From Hordeum vulgare subsp. vulgare (taxonomy: Eukaryota > Streptophyta > Magnoliopsida > Poales > Poaceae): 64,000 nt of DNA. The stretch covers positions 454,152,844 to 454,216,843 of the forward strand of contig NC_058522.1 of NCBI RefSeq assembly GCF_904849725.1, read 5' to 3'. Numbering within the stretch: the stretch's first letter is position 1; each line of letters opens with the position of its first letter. The position numbers and the translations under genes were made by a program. Below, in pieces: positions 12,105 through 23,677 of this stretch. The notes beneath the pieces were generated by a model. That model saw only the letters and a list, made by a program, of their open reading frames with translations. It ran no database searches and was not told the origin of the DNA.

Positions 12105-12263
12105 TATCTATTTTCAAATCTAGGCACAGAGAGTATGTTTAGGCGCGTAAGCCTGCGTTTGAGAGAAGCTTGAGACGGTGGGGGGGGGCAACGGGGCTTG
12201 TAAACGAGTCCCATCTCCTCTCGACAAGCGAGGTGGGAATAAACTTTGCGTGCCGCTAGCCCA

Positions 12264-12468
12264 GGCCTTTAGCCCCGGGTCGTGGCTAGAACCGGGACTA
12301 AAAACCCCCCCTTTAGTCCCGGGTCTAGCCCCGACCCGGGGCTAAAGCCCCTCGTTTCCCACCTCCTCGCCTGCCGAAAAGGACCTTTAGCCCCGGGAAG
12401 GGGCTAGAACCGGGACTAAAGACCCCCCTTTAGTCCCGGTTCTAGCCACGACCTGGGGCTAAAGGTCC
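12264..12468. repeat. Two tandem hairpins upstream of the second CACTA gene
   Basis: Hairpin one (12264-12350) and hairpin two (12381-12468) are each near-perfect palindromes of about 40 bases per arm. They are built from CTTTAGCCCCGGG, GGCTAGAACCGGGACTAAA and their complements. They are close to the subterminal repeats at the element's right end (38735-38921), where GTTCxAGAACCGGGACTAA also occurs. In En/Spm such motifs bind TNPA. A TATA-like TTATTTAAG follows 3 bases after hairpin two. Confidence 0.85.
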
Positions 12469-12470
12469 TC

Positions 12471-12479
12471 TTATTTAAG
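12471..12479 (+). promoter_or_regulatory. Predicted TATA-like box of the second CACTA gene
   Basis: TTATTTAAG lies about 100 bases before the proposed start codon at 12580 and directly after the second hairpin. A pyrimidine-rich leader (12490-12540) follows. Function is inferred from position. Confidence 0.5.
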
Positions 12480-12579
12480 CGGGACTTTGATTTTTCCAAC
12501 CCCTCTCCTCTCGTTTTCTTCCTCCTCTCGCTCGCGTGCACACCGGACGACGACGCGCTCAACGCCGCCAGGCTGTAGG

Positions 12580-12666
12580 ATGTCCGCCTCGCTCTCGCCG
12601 TCGTCAACGCCCGCCGTCCTCCTTGCCGGCACCAGATCTATGCGGGGGGCCCTCTTCTCCCCCGAG
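12580..12666 (+). CDS. First exon of the second CACTA gene (TNPA/Ulp1 type)
   Basis: ATG at 12580 opens 29 codons (MSASLSPSSTPAVLLAG and on) that end at CCCGAG before a consensus donor GTGAGCC at 12667. The start was chosen because it follows hairpins, TATA-like box and leader, and because the exon ends in phase 0 at a good splice site. The rest of the gene resumes beyond the Gypsy insertion at about 34121. The short exon has no domain of its own, so the call depends on context. Confidence 0.5.
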
Positions 12667-13562
12667 GTGAGCCACTCTCTCCTCTCCCTCTCGTCCTGAA
12701 GCCTGGCGCCCTCGATCGGCCGGCCCGTCCGCCATTGGCGCCGTTCCTTAGCTTCTACCGTCGGCCCCTTCCTGCTGGTTTGAGTACATATATGCTAGCC
12801 CCCCTCGATCGGCCAGCCCGTCCGCGCCATTGCCGCCCCTGCTTCTTGCCGGCCGGGTTTGAGTACGTACACATATATGCTAGCTTTTGGTTCAATCCTA
12901 AGAATTAGACAAACCATATTTGCAAAATAACATAATTCTAGCATTTTGGTAGTTTAATGATGAATAATACTAGCATGTACTATTGTACAAAATACTATGA
13001 TCTACTATGTTTTGAATTATTAGACATTTTGGATATTTTAATATGAACTACACATATATAGACAGAAATGGGTGAACAAATATATACTAAAATTATTCTA
13101 TACACATTCGACTCGGAAAACAAGATTCGGCTTATGGCCCTTGGGAGCTTGGGTTGGTTCGGGAGGCAAACCACGGCCACAGCTAGCAAAACTGGCGGCC
13201 GAGCACGTAGGTGGAATGGCGGGTCGATGTATCGGGTCCTGCCCGTTGTCCTACGACGGAAAGAAAAATCCCGTACACTCAATTTTAGTTGTTTAGTTAA
13301 TTAAGTATTCATATTGTAATGTATTTGCAATTAAAGGTTAAGAGAATCCTTTAGACATGTTTTAGAGTATAGGTTCACGTATTTTGCTCCGTGTGTAATT
13401 TATTAAACAGTAGGAATTTAAATAGTAGGACATACGATGCCCGGCCAGCATCCTCATCGTCGACTCGATGGCGGCCACCTGCTTGATAGGCGCCAGCATG
13501 TGCGGGACTGGGCTGCACCGGGCTGGCAGTACTAGGAGTTACCTTCCGGGGCGCGCAGCTTG
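12667..13562 (+). other. Probable intron and start of the next exon in the second CACTA gene
   Basis: No independent gene is seen. The segment is mostly AT-rich, with a GC-rich end (13438-13562) that may be coding because it runs into the exon resumed at 34121. The Gypsy element at 13568 with duplication GTGAG interrupts it here. Confidence 0.5.
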
Positions 13563-13567
13563 GTGAG

Positions 13568-15088
13568 TGATGACCCACAAGTATAGGGGATCTATCGTAG
13601 TCCTTTCGATAAGTAAGAGTGTCGAACCCAACGAGGAGCAGAAGGATCTGACAAGTGGTTTTCAGCAAGGTAATATCTGCATGCACTGAAATTATCGGTA
13701 ACAAGTGGTTGTGTGGTGAGATGATTCATAGCAAGCAACAAGTAACAAAAGTAGCAACAGTGCAGCAAAGTGTCCCAATCCCTTTTGTAGCAAGGGATAA
13801 GCCTGGACAAAGTCTTATAGGAGGAAAAACGCTCCCGAGGACACACGGGAATTTCTGTCATGCTAGTTTTCATCATGTTCATATGATTCGCGTTCATTAT
13901 TTTGATAGTTTGATATGTGGGTGTACCGGCGCTTGGGTACTGCCCTTACTTGGACAAGCATCCCACTTATGATTAACCCCTCTCGCAAGCATCCGCAACT
14001 ATGAAAGAAGAATTAAGACAAAGTCTAACCATAGCATTAAACTAGTGGATCCAAATCAGCCCCTTACGAAGCAACACATAAACTAGGGTTCAAGCTTCTG
14101 TCACTCTAGCACCCATCATCTACTTACTACTTCCCAATGCCTTCCTCTAGGCCCAAATAACGGTGAAGTGTTATGTAGCCGACGTTCACATAACACCACT
14201 AGAGGAAAAACAACATACAACACATCAAAATATCGAACGAATACCAAATTCACATGACTACTATTAGCATGACTTATACCATGTCCTCAGGAACAAAAGT
14301 AACTACTCACAAAGCATAATCATATTCATGACGAGAGAGGTAACGAGTAGTATCAAGGATATGAACATAAACTCTTCCACCAAATAATCCAACTAGTGTC
14401 AACTACAAAGAGTAATTAACACTACTAGCAACCTTACAAGTATCAATCGGAGTCGCGAGATGGAGATTGGTTACAAGTGATGAACTAGGGTTTGGAGATG
14501 AGATGGTGCTGATGAAAATGTTGATGGTGATGAGTCCCCTCCGATGAGAGGAGTGTTGGTGATGACAATGGCGACGATTTCCCCCTCCGGGAGGGAAGTT
14601 TCCCCGCCAGGATTGTCCCACCAGAGCTCTAGATTGGTTCTGCTCAAGTTCCGTCTCGTGGCGGCGGTGAATCCTCCGAAAAGCCCCCTCCTGATTTTTT
14701 CGGAATGAAACCATTCATATAGCAGAAGAGGGGGGCAGTGGGCCAACAGGGAGCCCACAAGCCCCCTAGGCGTGGCCAGGGGGGTGGCCGCGCCTACCAG
14801 GCTTGTGGCCCCCTGGTTGCGCTCCTCTGGCACTTCTTCGGCCCAGTATTTTTTATATATTCCCAAAAAAATCCACGTTGATTTTCACGGCTTTTGGAGT
14901 TGCGCAGAATAGGCATCTCAAACTTGCTCCGTTTTCAGGCCAGAATTCCAGCTGCCGGCATTCTCCCTCTTCAAGTAAACCTTGCAAAATAATAGAGAAA
15001 AGGCATAAGTATTGTACCATGAAGTGAAATAACAGCCCAAGAAGCGATAAATATCAACATAAAAGCATGATGAAAAATGGACGTATCA
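13568..15088 (-). repeat. 3' LTR of the outer Gypsy element
   Basis: It runs on the minus strand from TGATACGTCC to GTCATCA and has the same length as its partner LTR. The polypurine tract at 15089-15102 adjoins it. Confidence 0.92.
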
Positions 15089-15102
15089 ACTCCCCCAAGC
15101 TT
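15089..15102 (-). other. Polypurine tract of the outer Gypsy element
   Basis: AAGCTTGGGGGAGT on the minus strand abuts the LTR start TGATACG. It is identical to the tract at 21338-21351 of the inner element. Confidence 0.85.
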
Positions 15103-16624
15103 AGACCTTGCTTGTCCTCAAGCGAAAGCCGAGCTCAATAAATATGCCCACATGTTTAGGGAAAGAGGTGTCGACAAAACAAGATACGAACATGCATGCA
15201 TCATGAACATGATCAGAACAACAATACCATCATAACAACTCTTATGCTAAAGTGACAATTCCTTCACAAAGTAAAGCATGGATCAAGAACCTTACCGAGA
15301 ATTAACAACCGATAGTCTTTAGTCATTGAAGCAATTGCAATTTATCACAACATGAGAAAGAGTCAAATAAGAGCTTGTAAACCAAATCCACATACTCAAT
15401 CATCTTTTCGTTCTCTACAATTGCTACAACTCACGTGGTACTCATGAGATCAAAGTTTCAGTTGGACACAAAGAAAGATAGGGGCTTATAGTTTCGCCTC
15501 CCAACCATTTACCTCAAGGGTAATGTCAACAATAATAATTCATGAAGACTTACTTCCAAGTTGACATATGAATATAGATCTTTCCCTAGCATATGACGTT
15601 AGCCAAGATAAAGGCAAAATAAGGAATTGGTGAAGATCACCATGACTCTTTCAAGGGAAAAAAGTAAAGGTACAAGATAGGCCCTTCGCAGAGGGAAGCA
15701 GAGGTTGTCATGCGCTTTTGAGGTTTGGACGCGTGTCTTCTTAGTGTGGAGGAACGTCACTTTATATTACCTCCTGTGATAAAGAACTTTATTATGCAGT
15801 CTGTCGCTTTTATGTCTTTCTCATCACAGGTTCGTACAAAGCTTATTTTCCACACACTAATAGATCATACATATTAGGGAGCAATTTTTATTGCTTGCAC
15901 CGATGACAACTTACTTGAGGGATCTTATTCAATCCATAGGTAGGTATGGTGGACTCTCATGGCAAAACTGGGTTGAAGGTTTACGGATGCACAAGTAGTA
16001 TGTCTACTTGGTGCGGGAGTTTTGGCTAATATGAGGTGGAAGCAATCGTCACATCCTAAGGGATCTCTAATCATATAACATTGTTCGGAACCAAGCAAAC
16101 ACAATTCATTATGTTGTCTTCCTTGTCCAACATCTACTTCTAAGCATGCAATAGTTTAGTGAGTGTTCGCAATCATAGATGGTGTCAAAGATGGTGTATT
16201 TATATGTGAACCTCTCCTTCTTTATCACTTCCTATTAATTGCAACAAATACCAAGGTCTACGTTTGTCTACCCTCAACAAGTTTCAATCAACATTCTTTT
16301 TATATGTGAAGCCATCACTTCCCATAAGATCAATACATGATCTTTCAATCTTTTGTTCTTTTCTCACTCTTTTGATCATGGCAAGAGGCAAAGCCCTCAA
16401 CTAAGACACTATTTATTATATGGCTCACGAGCTCGAATACATCGGGGGTGACACAAAGCAAAACTCAAGCCTAAAACACTAAGACCTTTAATCTACCAGA
16501 GAAAAAGAAAACTTAAAAGGAACAAACTAAAACAAAGGTAAAGGCAAAAGATGTGATGGTGATACGATACCGGGGCAACTCCCCCAAGCTTGGCACAAAC
16601 CAAGGGGATTGCCCATACCCATGC
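15103..16624 (-). other. Non-coding 3' region of the outer Gypsy element
   Basis: No reading frame of interest is seen. It aligns closely with 21352-22870 of the inner element, including the run CTCCTGTGATAAAGAACTTT at about 15771 and 22022. It probably holds replication or RNA-processing signals. Confidence 0.65.
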
Positions 16625-17146
16625 TTAGTTGTCTTCCTTTGGAGGTGATGGTGGTGGAGTTGTTGGAACATGAGTTTGATCCTCCGTATTCCAAGGCATA
16701 GGTGCTCCATCATGGAAAGATGAACGAGTCTCCGGAATCCTCAAATCTGCAGCCAACCGTATTGATTTAAATCTATTCTCATACTCACAGTTTTGGTTCT
16801 ACAGGTCATAGATCTGGGCTTGGAGGTGATCAATCCTGTCATAGAGCCTGGAGAGGTGCTTCCCAATGTCATTGGGATCAATCTTGTGCTTGTTGGTGAA
16901 CTCCGTGATCATCATGTGGTTGGCGTTGAGTCCACGCTCCACCATCCCTTGGCACTTGAAGACCTGTTGCTCCATCGCTTCGAGCCTCGCCTCCATGCTC
17001 CTGGTCTTCTTGGGCCCCTCAACATCACGGATGTGCAACATCCCCTCACGCATCTCTATAGGTTGAGGGTGTTGCAGCACTCCCGTGAGGTAGGGATTGA
17101 TGACCTTCTCGAAGATCTTGTCCTGGGGAGCTTTTGGGGACGTCAT
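16625..17146 (-). CDS. Coiled-coil ORF in env position, outer Gypsy element (one internal stop)
   Basis: ATG at 17146 opens a 173-codon frame ending TAA at 16625, with a single TAG at about 16799 where the inner copy has CAG (Gln). It is the counterpart of 22875-23393. By eye about 26 of 173 residues differ, and the only length difference is one extra codon, so the frame is kept. Features: MTSPKAPQDKIFEKVINPYL at the start, a basic PKKTRSM, a heptad-like segment LSRLYDRIDHLQAQIYDL, and a Pro-rich end PTTPPPSPPKEDN. No membrane segment or signal peptide is seen. I do not recognise the family. The position is where Athila elements carry env-like genes. Confidence 0.6.
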
Positions 17147-17431
17147 AGCGAACTAGATCTGCAGCAGAAACAAGCTCGAAACGAAAACAGAGGGAATTTG
17201 CGTGATACAAGGGCCAGACCTTTCGGGAGAATATATAATGATTTTTCCAGACCAGAAGGAGTACTCCGCACGAAAATGGAATCCGGGAGGCACACGAGGT
17301 GGCCACAAGCCCCCCAGGCACGACCAAGGGGTGGGCCCGCGCTTGGCAGGCTTTTCGCCTCCTCGCGCACTTTCCAGACTACTTCCAATTTTTCTATTTT
17401 TTCAAAAATTCCAAAACGGAGAAAATTCCTA

Positions 17432-19806
17432 CTAGAAAAGTTTTGGAGTTTGTTTTCTTACCGAATCACATACCTCTTCGTTTTCGGAGTCTGAAACAGG
17501 CTGATAAATATCCCTTAGGTATTCTTTCGGAGTTATGGTATTGATAATATTGCTTTCAACATTTGTGGGAGTACCTGAGATATAATGCTTGATTCTTTGC
17601 CCATTTACAATTCTCGGACAATTACCTTCCGTGTTGTTGATCTTGATAGCACCAGAACGATATACTTCCTCAACAATATAGGGACCTTCCCATTTAGAGA
17701 GAAGCTTGCCTGCAAAAAATCTTAAACGAGAATTATATAGCAAGACATAATCACCTACATTGAACTCACGCTTTTGTATCCTCTTATCATGCCACCTCTT
17801 AACCTTTTCTTTGAACAACTTGGCATTCTCCTATGCCTGAGTTCTCCATTCATCAAGCGAGCTAATGTCAAATAACCTTTTCTCACCAGCAAGTTTGAAA
17901 TCAAAGTTGAGCTCTTTGATTGTCCAATAAGCTTTATGCTCTAGCTCAAGAGGTAAATGACATGCTTTACCGTACACCATTTTGTACGGAGACATGCCCA
18001 TGGGATTCTTATATGCAGTTCTATAAGCCCACAGTGCATCATAGAGCTTCTTAGACCAATTCTTTCTAGACCTGTTGACAGTCTTTTGCAGAATTAGTTT
18101 AATTTCTCTATTGCTTAGCTCTACTTGACCACTAGAGTGAGGGTGGTAGGGGACGCAATTCTATGGTTGACATCGTACTTAGCAAGCGTTTTACGGAAAG
18201 CACCATGAATGAGATGTGAACCACCGTCGGTCATCAGATATCTAAGGACTCCAAATCTAGGGAAAATAACTTCTTTAAGCATCCTGATAGAAGTGTTGTG
18301 ATCAGCACTACTAGTGGGGATAGCTTCTACCCACTTAGTGACATAATCAACATCAACTAGGATATGAGTATACCCGTTGGATTTTGGAAAAGGTCCCATA
18401 TAATCAAAGCCCCAAACATCAAATGGTTCAATGACAAGTGAATAGTTCATAGGCATCTCCTGACGTTTACTGATATTACCTATTATTTGACATTCGTCAC
18501 AAGACAAGACAAACTTACAGGCATCCTTGAAGAGAGTGGGCCAATAGAAATCTGATTGCAATACCTTGTGTGCAGTTCTATCTCCCGCATGGTGTCCTCC
18601 ATAGGCCTCGGAGTGACACTTCTATAGGATCTGTCCCTGTTCATGTTCAGGTACACAACGTCTAATAACACCATCTACTCCTTCCTTATAAAGGTGAGGA
18701 TCATCCCAAAAGTAATGTCTCAAGTCAAAGAAGAATTTCTTCTTTTGCTCGTATGTGAAACTAGGTGGTATATATTTGGCAACGATATAGTTTGCATAAT
18801 CAGCATACCACGGTGCACTACGTGAAGTATTGATGACATTCAATTGCTCATCGGGAAAGCTATCATCAATAGGTTGTGAGTCATCAAGAACGTTTTCTAA
18901 CCTAGACAAGTTATCTGCTACGGGGTTATCAGCACCCTTCCTGTCGAAAATGTGCAAATCAAATTCTTGTAGCAAGAGAACCCATTTGATAAGTCTAGGC
19001 TTAGCGTCTTTCTTCTCCATGAGGTACTTAATAGCGGCATGATTAGTGTGAATAGTGACTTTGGAATCAACTATGTAAGACCTGAACTTTTCACATACAA
19101 ACACGACTGCTAAAAACTCCTTTTCCGTAGTAGCTTAGTTTCTTTGGGCACTGTCTAGAGTTTTATTAGCATAGTGAATAACATTCAACTTCTTATCAAC
19201 TGTTTGCCCTAGGACAGCACCAACAACATAATCACTAGCATCACACATGATCTCAAAAGGTAGGTTCCAATCAGGTGGTTGAACAATAGGTGCAGTTATC
19301 AAAGCCTTCTTAAGTATTTCGAAGTCTTCCTCACAATCATCGTCAAAAACAAAAGGAATATCCTTTTGCAAGAGATTGGTCAGAGGCCTAGAAATCTTAG
19401 AGAAGTCTTTACTGAACCTCCTATAGAAACCAGCATGACCAAGGAAACTTCTTATACCTTTGATATCTGTGGGGTATAGCATTTTCTTGATTGCATCAAC
19501 CTTAGCCTTATCTACTTCAATACCTCTTTCAGAAATTTTATGTCCTAAGATGATGCCTTCATTAACCATAAAGTGGCACTTCTCCCAATTCAAGACAGGA
19601 TTGGTGTCTTTACATCTCTGCAAGACTCGATCAAGGTTGCCGAGGCAATCATCAAAGGAATACCCGTAAACGGAGAAGTCATCCATGAAAACCTCAACAA
19701 TCTTTTCACAAAAGTCAGAGAATATAGCCATCCTACATCATTGAAAGGTGGCAGGTGCATTACATAAGCCAAAAGGCATACGTCTATAAGCAAAGGTACC
19801 GAAAGG
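17432..19806 (-). pseudogene. RT, RNase H and integrase of the outer Gypsy element
   Basis: This is the downstream half of pol. RT keeps the FMDDF active site ([13 protein letters not shown]). RNase H is seen at MCDASDYVVGAVL and the integrase at the zinc-binding part (LSCDECQ), GFDYMGPFP and LMTDGGSHL. Lesions compared with the inner copy: TGA after ATFQ, TAA after AQRN near 19135, TAG after GQIL near 18620, and a one-base deletion near 18150 that turns SPYHPH into SPTTLT and throws the catalytic Glu block out of frame. The C-terminal integrase tail is open again at 17818-17432 (VGDYVLLYNSRLR). Confidence 0.92.
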
Positions 19807-19811
19807 GCAGA

Positions 19812-21337
19812 TGATGACCCTCAAGTATAGGGGATCAATCGTAATCCTTTCGATAAGTAAGAGTGTCGAACCCAACGAGGAGCAGAAGGCTCTGATAAAC
19901 GGATTTCAGCAAGGTAATAACTGCAAGCACTGAAAGTAGCGGTAACAAGTGATTGTGTAGCGAGGTGAAACGTAGCAAGCAAAAAGTAACAAGTAACAAG
20001 TAGTAGCAACCGTGCAGCAAGTGTCCCAATCCCTTTTTTAGCAAGGGACAAGCCTGAACAAAGTCTTATAGGAGGAAAAACGCTCCCGAGGACACACGGG
20101 AATTTCTGTCATGCTAGTTTCATCATGTTCATATGATTCGCGTTCGTTACTTTGATAGTTTGGTATGTAGGTGGACCGGTGCTTGGGTACTACCCTTACT
20201 TGGACAAGCATCCCACTTATGATTAACCTCTCTCGCAAGCATCCGCAACTACAAAAGAAGAATTAAGACAACGTCCAACCATAGCATTGAACTAGTGGAT
20301 CCAAATCAGCCCCTCACGAAGCAACGCATAGACTCGGGTTTAAGCTTCTGTCACTCCAGCAACCAATCATCTACTTACTACTCCCCAATGCCTTCCTCTA
20401 GGCCCAAATATGGTGAAGTGTTATGTAGTCGACGTTCACATAACACCACTAGAGGAAAAGACAACATACATGATATCAAAATACCAAACGAATATCAAAT
20501 TCACATGACTATTATCAGCATGACTTATCCCATGTTCTCATGAACAAAAGTAACTACTCACGAAGCATAATCCTAATCATGATCAGAGGTGTAATGAATA
20601 GCATCAAGGATCTGAACATAAAATCTTCCACCAAGTAATCCAACTAGCATCAACTACGAAGAGTAATCAACACTACTAGCAACCTTACAAGTACCAATCG
20701 GAGTCGTGAGACGGAGATTGGTTACAACAGATGAACTAGGGATTGAAGAGGAGATGGTGCTGATGAAGATGTTGATCAAGATGCCTCCCCTACGACGAGA
20801 GGAGTGTGGGTGATGACTATGGCGACGATTCCCCCCTCCGGGAGGGAAGTTCCCTCGGCAGGATCGTCCTGCCGGAGCTCTAGATTGGATCTGCTCAAGT
20901 TCCGCCTCGTGGCGGTGGCGAAACCACGAAAAAGCTCCCGAAGATTTTTTATGGAACGAAACCCTTCATATAGAAAAAGAGGGGGGCTATTGGGCCGTCA
21001 GGGATCCCACAAGCTTGCTCTCCGCCACTAGGGGGGTGGCGGTGGCAGGGCTTGTGGCACCCTGGTGGCCCCCGTTTGGTACTTCTTTCACCCATTATTT
21101 TTTATATAATCCCAAAAAAATCCACGTAACTTTTTAGGGCATTTGGAGATGTGCATAATAGTGGACTAAGATTTGCTCCTTCTCGAGTCCAGAATTCCAG
21201 CTGCCTGAATTCTCCCTCTTCAAATAAACCTAGCAAAATAAGAGATAAAAGGCATAAATATGGTACCACAATGTAATATAACAGCCCATAAAGCAATAAA
21301 TATCAACATGAAAGCATGATGCAAAATGGACGTATCA
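19812..21337 (-). repeat. 3' LTR of the inner Gypsy element
   Basis: 1526 bp, TGATACGTCC to GGGTCATCA on the minus strand, next to the polypurine tract (21338-21351) AAGCTTGGGGGAGT. Confidence 0.93.
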
Positions 21338-21351
21338 ACTCCCCCAAGCTT

Positions 21352-22874
21352 AGACCTCGCTTGTCCTCAAGCGAAAACCAAGTTCCATAAACATGTCCTC
21401 ATGTTGAGGGACGAAGGTGTCGATAAAACATAATACGGACGTGAGGGCATCATGATCACACATATGACAACAATACATAATAAAGATTCTTATGGGAAAG
21501 TAACAATTCCTTCACAAAGCAAAGCATGAAGCAAAAACCTTACCGAGAAGTAACCAACAATAGTCCATAGTCATTGAAGCAATTGCAATTTATCACAACA
21601 TCAGAAAGAGTCAAATAAGAGCTTGTAAGGCAAATCCACATACTCAATCATCTCTTTTGTTTTCCATGATTGTTACAACTCACGTGGTACTTATGGTGTC
21701 AAAGTTTCAGCTGGACATAGAGGAAGATAGGGGCTTATAGTTTTGCCTCCCAACGATTTACCTCAAGGGTAAAGTCAACAATAATCAAGCATAAGTACTC
21801 AACTCCAAGTTGATATATGAATATAGATCTTTCCCAAGCATGTGACGGTAGCCAAGGCAAAGGAAAAAATAGTGAATTGGTGAAGATCACCATGACTCTT
21901 ACAAGGGCAAAAAGTAAAGGTACAAGATAGGCGCTTCGCAGAGGGAAGCAGAGGTTGTCATGCGCTTTCGAGGTTTGAATGCGTGTCCTCTTAGTGCAGA
22001 GGAACGTCACTTTATATTGCCTCCTGTGATAAAGAACTTTATTATGCAGTCTGTCACTTTTATGTCTTCCTCATCATAGGTTCCTACAAAGCTTATTTTC
22101 CACACACTAATAGATCATACATATTAGAGAGCAATTTTATTGCTTGCACCGATGACAACTTACTTGAAGGATCTTATTCAATCCATAGGTAGGTATGGTG
22201 GGCTCTCAAGGCAAAACTGGGTTGAAGGTTTATGGATGCACAAGTAGTATCTCTACTTGATGCGGGAGTTTTGGCTAATATGAGGTGGAAGCAATCGTCA
22301 CATGATAAGGGATCTCTAATCATATAAAATTGTTTGGAACCAAGCAAACACAATTCATTATGTTGTCTTCCTTGTCCAACATCTACTCCTAAGCATGTAA
22401 TAGTTTGGTGAGTGCTCACAATTGTAAAAAGCGTCTAAGATGATATATTTATATGTGAACCTCTCTTTCCTTATTACTTCTTATTAATTGCAACAATGAC
22501 TGAGGTCTATGTTGATTTATTCTCAACAATTTTCAATCATCATACGTGTCATACGTGAAGCTATCACTTTCCATAAGATCGTCTCATGATCTTTCATGCT
22601 ATCGTTCTTTTAATACTATTGATCATGACACAAAGCAAAGCCCTTGACTAAGATATTCTTTATTATATAGCTCGTAAGCTCGAATACATCGGGGGAGAGA
22701 CAAAAGCAAAAGACTCAAACTAAATACTAAAGACTTATTCCTCTAAGAGAAGAAATAAAAACTGAAAAGGAAAGAACTAAAACAAAGGTAAAAGCAAAAC
22801 ATATAAAGGTGATACGATACCAGGGCAACTCCCCCAAGCTTGGCAGAAGCCAAGGGGATTGCCCATACCAATGC
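21352..22874 (-). other. Non-coding 3' region of the inner Gypsy element
   Basis: No gene is seen. It matches 15103-16624 of the outer element along its length. A few short frames here are not shared in phase between the copies. Confidence 0.65.
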
Positions 22875-23393
22875 TTAGTTGTCTTCCTTTGGTGGTGATG
22901 GTGGTGGAGTTGTTGGAGTAGTCTGATCCTCCGTCTTCCAAGGCATAGGTGCTCCATCATGGCAGGATGAACGAGTCGCCGGAATCCTCAAATCTGCAGC
23001 CAACTTTATTGATTTAAACCTATACTCATACTCACAGTTTTGGTTCTGCAGGTCATAGATCTGGCCCTGAAGTTGATCAACCCTGTCATAGAGCCTAGAG
23101 AGGTGTTTCCCAATGTCAATGGCATCCATATTGTGATTGCTAGTGAACTCCGTGATCATCATGTGGTTGGCGTTGAGTCCACGCTCCACCATCCCTTGGC
23201 ACTTGAAGACTTGTTGCTCCATTGCTTCGAGCCTCGTATCCATGCTTCTGGTCTTCTTAGGCCCCTCAACATGACGGATGTGCAACATCCCCTCGCTCAT
23301 CTTGATAGATTGAGGGTGTTTCAGCACTTCCGTGAGGTAGGGATTGATGACCTTCTCGAAGATCTTGTCCTTAGGAGCGTTTGGGGAAGTCAT
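22875..23393 (-). CDS. Intact coiled-coil ORF in env position, inner Gypsy element
   Basis: ATG at 23393 opens 172 codons and ends at TAA after SPPKEDN. It lies 3' of integrase and before the polypurine tract, where Athila-lineage elements often carry an env-like gene. Visible: a basic patch (PKKTRSM, residues 45-51), a heptad-rich segment (LSRLYDRVDQLQGQIYDL, about 98-115) and a Pro-rich tail (about 158-168). No signal peptide or hydrophobic segment is seen, so it is not a classical envelope protein. It stays open while gag-pol of the same copy has many breaks. A possible splice acceptor (TGTGACAG) lies about 12 bases before the ATG. Family and function unknown to me. Confidence 0.7.
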   Translation of the reverse strand: MTSPNAPKDKIFEKVINPYLTEVLKHPQSIKMSEGMLHIRHVEGPKKTRSMDTRLEAMEQQVFKCQGMVERGLNANHMMITEFTSNHNMDAIDIGKHLSRLYDRVDQLQGQIYDLQNQNCEYEYRFKSIKLAADLRIPATRSSCHDGAPMPWKTEDQTTPTTPPPSPPKEDN

Positions 23394-23677
23394 GGTGATC
23401 TAGATCTGTCACAGAAACAAGCTCGAAACGAAAACAAAGGAAAACTGCGGGATACAGAGATCAAAACCTTCGGGCGAGTATATATTGATTTTTTCTGGAC
23501 CAGAAGGAGTGCTCCGCAAGAAAACGGAGTCCGGGAGGCACACGAGGTGCCCACAAGCCCTCCCTCCACCACTAGGGGGGTAGGGGGCGGTGTCCAAGCT
23601 TGTGGCCGCCTCGTGCGCTCTCCGGACTGCTTTTTATTTTTCTAATATTCCAAAAATTCCAAAACGGAGGAAATTTC

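Larger units (their letters stand above)
10930..12263. other. CACTA spacer between the two genes
   Basis: This is AT-rich DNA with no gene. It contains a 335-bp tandem duplication (11041-11715), a 37-base-arm hairpin (12024-12104) and A-rich tracts. Short minus-strand frames at 10999-11208 and 11358-11543 are the two copies of the same duplicated DNA and show no protein signature. Confidence 0.7.

Noticed and set aside
12264..12468. Regular palindromes suggesting a CRISPR-like or microRNA locus
   Set aside because: CRISPR arrays do not occur in plant nuclear DNA. The hairpins share words with CACTA terminal repeats, which explains them better.
16793..17494. Plus-strand frame of 233 codons in the outer Gypsy element
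   Set aside because: It lies opposite the coiled-coil ORF. The related plus frame at 23040-23645 differs in end and content, while the minus frame is kept in both copies.
22875..23393. Classical envelope protein
   Set aside because: No signal peptide, membrane segment or cleavage site is visible, so only the position, not the content, is env-like.
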